A stretch of 64,000 bases of DNA, from contig CAJUOT010000004.1 of the NCBI GenBank assembly GCA_910588135.1, forward strand, positions 1 to 64,000, written 5' to 3'. The notes under the pieces were generated by a model. The model searched no databases, had not been told where the DNA came from, and saw only the letters and a program-made list of their open reading frames with translations. Numbering within the stretch: the stretch's first letter is position 1; the number at the start of each line of letters is the position of its first letter. Shown in pieces: positions 40,656 to 48,379 of the stretch. The stretch is from an uncultured Oscillospiraceae bacterium (GTDB lineage Bacteria; Bacillota; Clostridia; Oscillospirales; Oscillospiraceae). A program made the position numbers and the translations under genes.

Positions 40656-41000
40656 TTACAGCTCCGGGTCGAAATCGGCCTCACCGGCCTCCTCGGGGCC
40701 GGCTTCCGGCTCCTGGCCGGAGTTGGCCTCCGTCTGGGGCTCGGCGGGGTCCACCACGGCGGCTTCGGGCTCGTCGTCGGCAAACAGGGCGCGCTCCTCC
40801 CGGTTGGCCTGGAAGGGGGACTTGAAGCCCAGGCTGATATCCAGCTGGTCGTGGGCCTCGTCCTCGCCGGGGCCGCGGGAGAGCTGCCAGAGCAGGGCGT
40901 CCACGGAGACGGTCTTGGCCTCCTCGTCGGTGCGGACGCGGTAGGGGATGACGGCGGCGGCCAGGGCGGTGAGGCCCAGGGCTTTCAACAGCTTTTTCAT
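40656..41000 (-). CDS. Hypothetical protein with acidic tail, 114 aa
   Basis: The N-terminus (KKLLKALGLTALAAAVIPY) is a short hydrophobic helix. Then come YRVRTDEEAKTVSVDALLW and a strongly acidic, disordered C-terminal half rich in Glu, Ala and Pro. No family recognised. It lies between serS and mscL on the same strand. Confidence 0.75.
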   Translation of the reverse strand: MKKLLKALGLTALAAAVIPYRVRTDEEAKTVSVDALLWQLSRGPGEDEAHDQLDISLGFKSPFQANREERALFADDEPEAAVVDPAEPQTEANSGQEPEAGPEEAGEADFDPEL

Positions 41001-41036
41001 GGGAATCTCTCCTTATCAGTTTTTTCGGGCAGGGAT

Positions 41037-42338
41037 TCAATGGGTGGGGACGAGGGCCTCCGTGCCGCCCATGTAGGGCCGCAGGACGGCGGGCACCTTG
41101 ACGGAGCCGTCGGCCTGAAGGTTGTTCTCCAGCAGGGCGATGAGCATACGGGGAGGCGCGGCCACGGTGTTGTTCAGGGTGTGGGGCAGATAGGTGCCCT
41201 GCTCCCCCTTGACGCGCATTTTCAGCCTTCTGGCCTGGGCGTCCCCCAGGTTGGAGCAGGAGCACACCTCGAAGTACTTCTTCTGCCGGGGGGACCAGGC
41301 CTCGATGTCGCAGGACTTCACCTTCAAATCGGCCAGGTCGCCGGAGCAGCACTCCAGCTGCCGCACCGGGATATCCATGGAGCGGAACAGCTCCACGGAG
41401 TACCGCCACATCTTCTCGTACCAGTCCATGGAGTCCTCGGGGCGGCACACCACGATCATCTCCTGCTTCTCGAACTGGTGGATGCGGTACACCCCCCGCT
41501 CCTCAATGCCGTGGGAGCCCTTCTCCTTGCGGAAGCAGGGGGAGTAGGAGGTCAGCGTCTGGGGCAGCTTCTCCTCGGGGATGATCTGGTCGATGAACTT
41601 GCCGATCATGGAGTGCTCGCTGGTGCCGATGAGGTAGAGGTCCTCCCCCTCGATCTTGTACATCATGGCGTCCATGTCGGTCTGGGACATGACCCCCTCC
41701 ACCACGTTGCCGTGGATCATGAAGGGGGGCACGCAGAAGGTGAAGCCCTTGGAGATCATGAAGTCCCGGGCGTAGGCCAGCACCGCCTCGTGGAGGCGGG
41801 CAATGTCCCCCATCAGGTAGTAGAACCCCGCGCCGGACACCCGGCCCGCCGCGTCCATGTCCACCCCGTCGAACCGTTCCATGATGTCGGTGTGGTAGGG
41901 GATGTCGAACTCGGGGACCACGTTCTCGCCGAACCGCTCCACCTCCACGTTCTCGCTGTCGTCCCTGCCGATGGGGACGGAGGGGTCGATGAGGTTGGGG
42001 ATGGTGAGCATGATCTTCCGAATCTCGGCGGCCAGCTCGGTCTCCTGGGCTTCCAGCTGGGCCAGCCGGTCGGCGTTGGCCTTCACCTGGGCCTTGGCGG
42101 CCTCGGCCTCCGCCAGCTTGGAGGGGTCCTTTTTGGCCTGCCCCATGAGCATCCCCACTTGCTTGGACAGCTTGTTGCGCTCAGAGCGCAGGTTGTTGGC
42201 CTCCGTCATGGCGTCCCGGTTGCGGCGGTCCAGCTCGATGACCCGGTCCACCAGGGGGAGCTTCTCGTCCTGGAACTTCTTCTTGATATTCTCCTTGACG
42301 GTCTCCGGGTTGTCCCGGATAAATTTGATGTCTAACAT
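41037..42338 (-). CDS. serS: Seryl-tRNA synthetase
   Basis: 433 aa. The N-terminal coiled-coil arm (about 30-105) binds tRNA-Ser. Class II motif 2 is FRKEKGSHGIEERGVYRIHQF and motif 3 is NTVAAPPRMLIALLENN. It charges tRNA-Ser (and tRNA-Sec where present). No T-box is visible upstream; instead a family B repeat and a parS site occupy the leader region. Confidence 0.98.
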   Translation of the reverse strand: MLDIKFIRDNPETVKENIKKKFQDEKLPLVDRVIELDRRNRDAMTEANNLRSERNKLSKQVGMLMGQAKKDPSKLAEAEAAKAQVKANADRLAQLEAQETELAAEIRKIMLTIPNLIDPSVPIGRDDSENVEVERFGENVVPEFDIPYHTDIMERFDGVDMDAAGRVSGAGFYYLMGDIARLHEAVLAYARDFMISKGFTFCVPPFMIHGNVVEGVMSQTDMDAMMYKIEGEDLYLIGTSEHSMIGKFIDQIIPEEKLPQTLTSYSPCFRKEKGSHGIEERGVYRIHQFEKQEMIVVCRPEDSMDWYEKMWRYSVELFRSMDIPVRQLECCSGDLADLKVKSCDIEAWSPRQKKYFEVCSCSNLGDAQARRLKMRVKGEQGTYLPHTLNNTVAAPPRMLIALLENNLQADGSVKVPAVLRPYMGGTEALVPTH

Positions 42339-42365
42339 GGTATCACCCTTATCTCTCAGATTGGC

Positions 42366-42379
42366 GTTTCACGTGAAAC
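42366..42379. promoter_or_regulatory. parS site
   Basis: GTTTCACGTGAAAC exactly, in the serS leader region at the edge of a family B repeat. Confidence 0.92.
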
Positions 42380-42606
42380 GTCGTCGGAGCAAAGTCCGCT
42401 CTACTCCGTTTCCGCCTCCGGCGAAAACTGCGTTCGCTTCCTTGCTCCTCCTCTCCCCACGTCGTCGACACAAGCTGCGCTTGTTCGCTTTCCCCTTTGG
42501 GGAAAGCTCTCCCGCTCCGCTGTGTCTCCTCTCCCCACGAAAGCTGAGAACCGCTTTCGTGGGGACCCCGGGAGGGTGGGTTCGCTGGGCTTTCGCGGGG
42601 GCCCCG
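42380..42606 (-). repeat. Family B repeat copy B4 (double unit)
   Basis: Contains GGAGCAAAGTCCGCT, CCTCCGGCGAAAACTGCG, CTTGCTCCTCCTCTCCCCACG twice in variant form, and GCTTTCGTGGGGACCCC. A second unit with CGGGGGCCCC adjoins it. No gene. Confidence 0.7.
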
Positions 42607-43398
42607 TTAAGGGGTCTGCTCCTGTCCGGCCCAGCCCTCGTCCAACGCGCCGTGCCGGGTGAGCTCCTCCGCCAGCGCGTCAAAGCGGGGCCGCAGGAAC
42701 AACCCCTCCGGGCTGTAGTGCTCCATCTCCGCGTCGTAGTCCCCCATGGTGTCCACAAAGTATTGGTATTCGATGTCGGTCAGTTCTGCCGCCGCGCCGT
42801 CATAGTCCTTGTCCGACAGCTTGACCTCGGCGGCGTACAGCGCCTGTAAAATAGAGGTATAGCCCACGTACTTGTCATAGCCGTCTTTCAAGTCTTCATA
42901 GTCGGCGATGGCTGCGTCCCGCGCCTGCTCGGCTTTCATCTGGGCGTCGGCGGCGGCCTGGAGGACGGCGTTCAGCTGTTCCCGCTCCTCTTTCAGCGCC
43001 TCAATCTCCTCCATCAGCTCCTCCCGGGAGAGGTTCATGGAGCTGCGCAGGTCGCTCATGGCGGTTTCGCTGTTGCGCCGCTGGACGAAGTAGGCCAGCA
43101 GCAGCATCAGGAACGCCGCCCCGAACAGCACCGCCAGATAGACAAAGAAGGAGGAGGGCTTGTTGCCGCCCAAAGGGGTCCCCGCAGAGCCGCCCTTTGG
43201 CTCTGTGGGGGGAGGAGGGGCAAAGGAGCGGGATGAGGAATGCCCGTCAGGGCGTTCCGAATCAGAGCGGATTTCGCCCCGACGTGTTTCACGTGAAACG
43301 TCCGGGCTCCGCCCGTCCGCCCCGCCGTCCTGACGCTCCCCATCGAAACCGCCCGGCCGGGTTTCCATGGGGGCCCCGGAGTGCTCTTTTTCGCTCAT
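42607..43398 (-). CDS. Membrane protein with coiled coil, 263 aa; N-terminus made of repeat DNA
   Basis: Residues 1-80 are low-complexity and polar (Gly, Ser, Arg, Pro). A transmembrane helix lies at about 84-106 (FFVYLAVLFGAAFLMLLLAYF). A coiled coil (about 115-165, SREELMEEIEALKEEREQLNAVL) and a helical domain follow. The N-terminal stretch is encoded by a family B repeat (43178-43270) joined to a parS site that codes for VSRET. The gene follows parB by four overlapping bases. A possible link to chromosome segregation is positional only. Confidence 0.8.
   Translation of the reverse strand: MSEKEHSGAPMETRPGGFDGERQDGGADGRSPDVSRETRRGEIRSDSERPDGHSSSRSFAPPPPTEPKGGSAGTPLGGNKPSSFFVYLAVLFGAAFLMLLLAYFVQRRNSETAMSDLRSSMNLSREELMEEIEALKEEREQLNAVLQAAADAQMKAEQARDAAIADYEDLKDGYDKYVGYTSILQALYAAEVKLSDKDYDGAAAELTDIEYQYFVDTMGDYDAEMEHYSPEGLFLRPRFDALAEELTRHGALDEGWAGQEQTP
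43178..43270 (+). repeat. Family B repeat copy B5 inside a coding sequence
   Basis: GGGGTCCCCGCAGAGCCGCC...GGCTCTGTGGGG, then GGAGGAGGGGCAAAGGAGCG, and GCGGATTTCGCCCCGACG, in the family order. It is read in frame as part of the 263-aa protein. Confidence 0.6.
43286..43299. promoter_or_regulatory. parS site inside a gene
   Basis: GTTTCACGTGAAAC within the 263-aa membrane protein gene, encoding Val-Ser-Arg-Glu-Thr. Confidence 0.92.
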
Positions 43399-44288
43399 GC
43401 CTCAGTCCCCTCCTTTGCCGCGGGGTGAAGCTGCTCCAGCAGGTCCAGCAGGTCGTTCAAGTCGTCCACGTTGTAGAATTCCAGCTCCAGCCTGCCCTTT
43501 TTGGCCCCGTTTTTGATGGTCACCTTCCGGCCCAGCCGCAGGGAGAGCTCCTTTTCCACCGCCTTGGTATAGATGGCGTGGGGGTCGGGGGAGTCCTCGG
43601 GGGGGAGGTCCCACTTGGAGGGGAGGACGAAATTCTTGGCCCTGGCCTCCGCCTGCCGGACGCTCCACCCCTCGTCCACAATCTTCTGGGCGAAGGCGGC
43701 CTGGGCCTGCTCCCCCTCCACCATGAGCACGGCCCGGCCGTGCCCGGCGGAGAGCCTGCCCCCGGCAATCAGCTCCCGCACCTCGGGGGGCAGGGCGGTG
43801 AGCCGCAGGGCGTTGGAGATGGCGGGGCGGGACTTGCCCATCCGCTTGGCCAGCTCGTCCTTGGTCAGCCCGTAGTCCCCCAGCAGAACCAGGTAGCCCT
43901 CCGCCTCCTCGATGGGGTTCAGGTCCTCCCGCTGGAGGTTTTCGATGAGGCCGATTTCCAGCACCTTGCGGTCGTCCGCCTCGATGATGACCGCCGGCAC
44001 CTCCTTCAGGCCCGCCAGTTTGGAGGCCCGCCAGCGGCGCTCCCCGGCGATGATCTGGTAGTACCCGGTGGACAGCCGCCGCACGGTGAGGGGCTGGATG
44101 ACGCCGTGCTCCTCAATGGAGGCGGCCAGGTCGGCCAGCGCCCCGTCGTCAAAGCGTTTTCTGGGCTGGTTCAGTCCGGGCTCCACCTGGGAGATGGGCA
44201 GGAGCACGGAGCCGGCCTCCTGGCTGTGCAGGGCGGTGTCCCCCATGAGGGCGTCCAGCCCTTTGCCCAGGCCCTTGGCTTTCGGCAT
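43395..44288 (-). CDS. parB: Chromosome partitioning protein ParB (Spo0J)
   Basis: 297 aa. The start is the second ATG (MPKAKGLGKGLDALMG), eight bases after GAAAGGA. The N-terminal CTP-binding domain has GERRWRASKLAG and ENLQREDLNPIEEAEGYL; the HTH is TKDELAKRMGKSRPAISNALR. The C-terminal dimerisation domain follows. ParB loads at parS and slides as a CTP-dependent clamp, recruiting SMC. Eight parS sites are in this window. It follows parA, with a family B repeat between. Confidence 0.97.
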   Translation of the reverse strand: MPKAKGLGKGLDALMGDTALHSQEAGSVLLPISQVEPGLNQPRKRFDDGALADLAASIEEHGVIQPLTVRRLSTGYYQIIAGERRWRASKLAGLKEVPAVIIEADDRKVLEIGLIENLQREDLNPIEEAEGYLVLLGDYGLTKDELAKRMGKSRPAISNALRLTALPPEVRELIAGGRLSAGHGRAVLMVEGEQAQAAFAQKIVDEGWSVRQAEARAKNFVLPSKWDLPPEDSPDPHAIYTKAVEKELSLRLGRKVTIKNGAKKGRLELEFYNVDDLNDLLDLLEQLHPAAKEGTEA

Positions 44289-44308
44289 TTGATTCATTCC
44301 TTTCTTCG

Positions 44309-44421
44309 CCGTCGCAAAGTCCGCTTACCGGCGCTTCCGCCTTCGGCGAAAGCTTCGTCCGTTCCCTTGCTCCGACTCTCCCCGCGCGGCCCGCTTCGCT
44401 GGGCTCGCGTGGGGGCCCCAT
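44309..44421 (-). repeat. Family B repeat copy B6 between parA and parB
   Basis: On the minus strand: GGGGCCCCCACGCGAGCC...GGGCCGCGCGGGGA, GAGTCGGAGCAAGGGAACG, CTTTCGCC-GAA-GGCGGAAG, and GCGGACTTTGCGACGG. This closely matches the copy after rnhA. Confidence 0.75.
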
Positions 44422-44427
44422 TTTTTC

Positions 44428-45198
44428 TTATTTGTTTACAGCGATCGGATTCTTCCGCAGGAACTCCCTGGCCAGCGCCTCATAGGCCTCCGACCCCCGG
44501 GACAGGGGGTCGTAGACGGACACGGGCACGCCGTGGCTGGGGGCCTCGGACAGGCGCACGTTCCGGGGGATCACCGAGGCGTACACCTTGCCGGGGAAGT
44601 GGCGCTTGACCTCCTCCGCCACCTGAAGGGAGAGGTTGGTGCGCCCGTCGTACATGGTGAGCACCACGCCCTCCATTTCCAGGGCGGGGTTGAGCCGCTG
44701 CTTGGCCAGCCGGACGGTGTACAGCAGGTCGCTCAGCCCCTCCAGGGCGTAGTATTCGCACTGGACGGGGACCAGCAGGGTGTCGGCGGCGCACAGCCCG
44801 TCCAGGGTGAGCAGCTCCAGGGAGGGGGGGCAGTCGATGAAAATAAAGTCGTAGCGCCCCTTCACCTCTTCGATGGCGTCCCGCAGGCGGTACTCCCGGC
44901 GGTCCAGGCCGATGAGCTCCACGGTGGCGCCGGACAGGGCCTTGTTGGCGGGGGCCACGTCCGCCCATTTGGTGGGCACAATGGCCCTGGACAGGGGGGC
45001 GGCGCCCAAAACCACGTCGTACACGCTGGGGGAGTGGGCCTTGTCCAGGCCGAAGCCGGAGGTGGCGTTGCCCTGGGGGTCAAAGTCGCACACCAGAATC
45101 CTCGCCCCCTGGGCGGTGAGGGCGGCGGCCAGGTTGACGCAGGACGTGGTTTTTCCCACGCCGCCCTTCTGGTTGACAATGGCGATGGTTTTGCCCAT
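44428..45198 (-). CDS. parA: Chromosome partitioning ATPase ParA (Soj)
   Basis: 256 aa. NQKGGVGKTTSCVNLAAAL is the deviant Walker A, DFDPQGNATSGFG and FIFIDCPPSLELLTLDGL follow. ParA binds DNA non-specifically when ATP-bound, and ParB stimulates its ATPase. RBS GGGGGAG; promoter at 45262-45290. Confidence 0.97.
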   Translation of the reverse strand: MGKTIAIVNQKGGVGKTTSCVNLAAALTAQGARILVCDFDPQGNATSGFGLDKAHSPSVYDVVLGAAPLSRAIVPTKWADVAPANKALSGATVELIGLDRREYRLRDAIEEVKGRYDFIFIDCPPSLELLTLDGLCAADTLLVPVQCEYYALEGLSDLLYTVRLAKQRLNPALEMEGVVLTMYDGRTNLSLQVAEEVKRHFPGKVYASVIPRNVRLSEAPSHGVPVSVYDPLSRGSEAYEALAREFLRKNPIAVNK

Positions 45199-45261
45199 GG
45201 GAGGCTCCCCCTTGATCCGGCGCGCAGCTCCGGTTTTTCCTGCCGGCGGCAGGTAAAAAAC

Positions 45262-45290
45262 ATTATAGCTTTTTCACAATTCAATTTCAA
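45262..45290 (-). promoter_or_regulatory. Promoter of parAB
   Basis: TTGAAA (45290-45285), 17 bases, TATAAT (45267-45262), about 65 bases upstream of parA. Confidence 0.85.
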
Positions 45291-45325
45291 CTGTTTTGCG
45301 AAAAGATTGTACCCATGAAAGAGAC

Positions 45326-45355
45326 AAAAAAGACAGGCCATCCGGCCTGTCTTTT
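45326..45355 (-). terminator. Terminator of noc
   Basis: AAAAGACAGGCC-ATCC-GGCCTGTCTTTT with extra T on the minus-strand 3' side, about 80 bases beyond noc. Confidence 0.85.
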
Positions 45356-45357
45356 AT

Positions 45358-45371
45358 GTTTCACGTGAAAC
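45358..45371. promoter_or_regulatory. parS site
   Basis: GTTTCACGTGAAAC between parA and noc, three bases from the noc terminator. Confidence 0.93.
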
Positions 45372-45436
45372 GCGCCGACGCAAGCTCACCCATTCCGCCG
45401 CCCCTCCTAGTCCCGTTCATCTTCGCTGGTTCTCCG

Positions 45437-46228
45437 TTATTTCGGGATGTGGATGGTCAGGGTGATTTCGTGGTCCGTCTCCTCCTTGCCGCACCGGGCG
45501 TCCACCCCGGCGGACTGCATCACCGCAAGGCTCTTTTTCACCGTGTTGAGGAACAGGCGCACGTCCCGGAAGCGGTAGACGGGGGCGGCGCGGCGGGGGG
45601 CGGCCGCCTGACGGCACAGGCGGTCGATGTACGCCTCGGTCTGGGCCACGTTCAGCCGCCCCTCCAGAATGTGGGCCAGCGCCCCGCGCTGGGCCTCGGG
45701 GCTGTCCAGCCGGAGCAGGGCGCGGGCGTGGCGCTCGGTGAGCCGGCTGGCCCGCAGGCTGTCGATCACATCCTCCGGCAGCTTCAGCAGCCGCAGCTTG
45801 TTGGCCACGGCGGACTGGCTTTTCCCCACCCGGCGAGCGGCCTCCTCCTGGGAGAGGTGGTGCCGGTCGATGAGCTGGCGCAGGGCGGCGGCCTCCTCCC
45901 ACACGGTGAGGTCCTGCCGTTGGAGGTTTTCCACCAGGGCCAGCAGGGCGGAGCCGTCCCCGTCCGTCTCCACCGGCAGGCAGGGGACCCGGGGCAGCCC
46001 CGCCAGCTGGGCCGCCCGCAGCCGCCGCTCCCCGGCCACCAGTTCCCAGCCATTGCCGGTCTGCCGGACCGACAGGGGCTGGAGCACCCCCACCTGGGAG
46101 ATGGACAGGGCCAGCTCGGCCAGCTCGCCGGGGGTGAACTCCCGCCGGGGCTGGCGGGGATTGGGGCGGATGCCGTCCACCGGCAGCTCCAGCACCTGCC
46201 GCCGCGCTGTTTTGGGGAAGAGGGACAT
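45437..46228 (-). CDS. noc: Noc-like ParB paralogue (nucleoid occlusion)
   Basis: 263 aa. The start is the ATG nine bases after GGGAGG; an ATG 39 bases upstream lacks an RBS. It has the ParB CTP pocket (GERRLRAAQLAG, VENLQRQDLTVWEEAAAL) and HTH (SQEEAARRVGKSQSAVANKLRLLK). The N-terminus FPKTARRQVLELPVDGI is short; the membrane-binding helix described for B. subtilis Noc is not obvious. Upstream of parA, as in B. subtilis. It could bind NBS-type sites or the same parS; I found no clear NBS (ATTTCCCGGGAAAT) in the window. Confidence 0.88.
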   Translation of the reverse strand: MSLFPKTARRQVLELPVDGIRPNPRQPRREFTPGELAELALSISQVGVLQPLSVRQTGNGWELVAGERRLRAAQLAGLPRVPCLPVETDGDGSALLALVENLQRQDLTVWEEAAALRQLIDRHHLSQEEAARRVGKSQSAVANKLRLLKLPEDVIDSLRASRLTERHARALLRLDSPEAQRGALAHILEGRLNVAQTEAYIDRLCRQAAAPRRAAPVYRFRDVRLFLNTVKKSLAVMQSAGVDARCGKEETDHEITLTIHIPK

Positions 46229-46309
46229 AAAAACACGCCTCCCTGCTTTTGTGATATGGACAAGCATATCACGGGCAGAGGGGCGAATTCCATCGAAGGG
46301 GGGCGCGAT

Positions 46310-46323
46310 GTTTCACGTGAAAC
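46310..46323. promoter_or_regulatory. parS site
   Basis: GTTTCACGTGAAAC upstream of noc. Confidence 0.93.
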
Positions 46324-46334
46324 GGACGCACCCC

Positions 46335-46593
46335 CGGAGCGGACGGCCCGCCACTGAGGCGCGGGCGGCGGGCCCTTCCACTTCTCAAGGCTCAGACACA
46401 GGCGGCAGCACCAATAGGGGCACTGGGCCCCCGCCGTTTCACGTGAAACGTTCGGCGCCGCCTTGTCACGCTCGGGCTGGACACATTACGGGGCGGCTTC
46501 CCTCTGCCTTGGGCAAAACCCGCCCCCGCTATGCGGCGGCTGGGCTTTTGCCCTCGCGCCGGTCCATCCGCCCCTATGTGTCTGCCCTCGCGC
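46335..46593. repeat. Mixed repeat region: partial family A and family C copy C2
   Basis: GGCGGCAGCACCAATAGGGG (46401-46420) matches the right part of family A. GGGCAAAACCC...GGGCTTTTGCCC and CCGGTCCATCCGCCCC (46511-46576) mirror the family C repeat between gyrB and gyrA. No gene can be supported in this gap. Confidence 0.55.
46436..46449. promoter_or_regulatory. parS site
   Basis: GTTTCACGTGAAAC within the repeat region between yitT and noc. Confidence 0.93.
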
Positions 46594-47448
46594 TCACGCC
46601 CTCATGAACCCCTTGCCGAAGATCTCGCTGGAATTGGTCACCAGAATGAAGGCGTGGGGGTCGGCGGATTTCAGAAACAGCCGCAGGGCCACCGCCTGGG
46701 AGCGGGACAGGGCGGTGAGCACGATCCACTTGGGCTCGTGGGTGTAAGCCCCCTCCGCCTGCCAGTAGGTGGCGGAGCGGTGGAGGGTGTGGGTGATGAA
46801 GTCGCAGGTCTCCTGGGGGCGGGCGGTGACGGCGATGAAGCTTTTGCGCCGGTTGAGCGACTCAATCACCGAGTCCACCACCACCGACTTGAGCACCAGG
46901 CCCAGCACGGAGTACAGCCCTGCCTCGACCCCCACGAAATACAGGGTGGAGGCGGCGATGAGCACGTCCACGCACAGCAGGGCCATGCCGATGTCCAGGC
47001 TGCTGAACCGCCGGAGGATCATGGCCAGGATGTCGGTGCCGCCGGTGGAGCTCTGCATATTGAACAGGATGGCGGAGCCCAGGGAGGGGAGGATGACGGC
47101 AAAAAACAGCTCCAGCATTTTCTGCCCGGTGAGGGGGGCGGCCAGGGGGAACAGCCACTCGAAGCCGGACAGCAGGGCGGAGAACAGGACGGAGCAGTAG
47201 ATGGTGTTGATGCCAAAGCTCTTGTCCAGGAACAGGAAGCCCACCACCAGAAAGGCGATGTTGATGAGGGAGGCAAAGGTGGACGGGCTGACGGCGGGGA
47301 CAATGGCGTTGAGGATGACCGCCAGGCCGGTGACGCCGCCGGTGTTGAAGTGGTTGGGGAACTTGAAGAAGTAGACCCCCGCGGCCACCAGGAACGTGCC
47401 CAGGGTGAGCAGGGGAATCTCCCGCAGGGTCTGCTTGACGCGCTGCAT
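46594..47448 (-). CDS. YitT-family membrane protein (DUF161/DUF2179)
   Basis: 284 aa. The start is the ATG eight bases after AAGGAAGG; an earlier ATG lies inside the parS palindrome. Five to six transmembrane helices fill the first 190 residues (LTLGTFLVAAGVYFFKFPNHF, NTGGVTGLAVILNA, GTDILAMILRRF). The C-terminal DUF2179 domain (SFIAVTARPQETCDFITHTLHRS) is cytoplasmic. Transport is suspected for the family but substrates are unknown. Confidence 0.93.
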   Translation of the reverse strand: MQRVKQTLREIPLLTLGTFLVAAGVYFFKFPNHFNTGGVTGLAVILNAIVPAVSPSTFASLINIAFLVVGFLFLDKSFGINTIYCSVLFSALLSGFEWLFPLAAPLTGQKMLELFFAVILPSLGSAILFNMQSSTGGTDILAMILRRFSSLDIGMALLCVDVLIAASTLYFVGVEAGLYSVLGLVLKSVVVDSVIESLNRRKSFIAVTARPQETCDFITHTLHRSATYWQAEGAYTHEPKWIVLTALSRSQAVALRLFLKSADPHAFILVTNSSEIFGKGFMRA

Positions 47449-47510
47449 GGCAAACGCCTTCCTTCGGAGCATTTCTGGGGCCCCCGCAAAGGCGGGGTCT
47501 GCCCCGAGGC

Positions 47511-47524
47511 GTTTCACGTGAAAC
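47511..47524. promoter_or_regulatory. parS site
   Basis: GTTTCACGTGAAAC just upstream of yitT, next to a short family B fragment (GGGGCCCCCGCAAAGGCGGGG, 47477-47497). Confidence 0.93.
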
Positions 47525-47670
47525 ATAAAACGCCAGCTGTGAAACCATTTGAACCGCCGCTATTGTAGCAGAAAACAGGGGAAAGGGCAAGGGGGGAAAT
47601 GGGGAAAACCAGTGGAAAAGCGCCGCGTTTTTTGGTAGAATGGGGGGAGAGGCAGAAAGGAGAGAGCGTT

Positions 47671-48240
47671 ATGCGGGAATTAGAGGAGCGCATTCGCCGG
47701 GACGGCATTGCGGAGGACGGGGATGTGCTGAAGGTGGACAGCTTTTTGAACCACCAGATGGACGTGGAGCTGTTCCAGGCCATGGGGCGGGAGTGGGCGC
47801 GGCGGTTCGCCGGGGAGGGGGTCAACAAAATCCTCACCATCGAGGCGTCGGGCATCGGCATCGCCTGCGTGGCGGCGCTGGAATTTCAGGTTCCGGTGGT
47901 GTTCGCCAAAAAGAGCCGCACCAGGAATATCGCCGGGGACGTATATGCTGCGGAGGTGCCGTCCTACACCCACGGCGGGGTGAGCACGGCGGTGGTGTCC
48001 AGGCGGTTTTTGGGGCCGGACGACCGGCTGCTGCTCATCGACGACTTCCTGGCCAGCGGCGCGGCGCTGGAGGGCCTGCTGGCCCTGGCCCGGCAGGCCG
48101 GGGCCGCCGTGGCGGGGGCGGGCATCGCGGTGGAGAAGGCGTTTCAGCCGGGAGGGGAGCGTATCCGGGCCCAGGGGGTGCGGGTGGAATCCCTGGCCAG
48201 GATCAAATCCATGTCGCCGGGGCGGATTGAGTTCTGCTGA
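47671..48240 (+). CDS. xpt: Xanthine phosphoribosyltransferase
   Basis: 189 aa, the usual Xpt length. The ATG follows AGAAAGGAG; a longer frame begins in the leader. MRELEERIRRDGI, DSFLNHQMD, ASGIGIACVAALEFQVPVVFAKK and the PRPP motif LLLIDDFLASGAA are diagnostic. It salvages xanthine to XMP. No purine riboswitch was recognised upstream. It is one of few plus-strand genes in the right half of the window. Confidence 0.95.
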   Translation: MRELEERIRRDGIAEDGDVLKVDSFLNHQMDVELFQAMGREWARRFAGEGVNKILTIEASGIGIACVAALEFQVPVVFAKKSRTRNIAGDVYAAEVPSYTHGGVSTAVVSRRFLGPDDRLLLIDDFLASGAALEGLLALARQAGAAVAGAGIAVEKAFQPGGERIRAQGVRVESLARIKSMSPGRIEFC

Positions 48241-48248
48241 GGGGAACA

Positions 48249-48280
48249 AGAAAGCCGGGGCCTTTCGGCCCCGGTTTCTT
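48249..48280 (+). terminator. Terminator of xpt
   Basis: AGAAA(G)CCGGGGCC-TTTC-GGCCCCGGTTTCT, eight bases after the stop. Confidence 0.85.
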
Positions 48281-48296
48281 AAGGATGGAGGATAGA

Positions 48297-48359
48297 ATGA
48301 AAAAGAAAGGATATCTCTTGCAGGATTTAAGATACCGCAGATACGTTACGAAAGTTTAA
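48297..48359 (+). CDS. Possible 20-aa basic peptide
   Basis: GATGGAGGATAG precedes ATG, and the frame MKKKGYLLQDLRYRRYVTKV ends at TAA. The RBS is convincing but the peptide is tiny and comes directly after a terminator, so expression is doubtful. Confidence 0.25.
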   Translation: MKKKGYLLQDLRYRRYVTKV

Positions 48360-48379
48360 GCCTTTCTGTTACAAAACTA

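Noticed and set aside
47530..47670. Purine riboswitch upstream of xpt
   Set aside because: No aptamer core sequence could be found in the leader.
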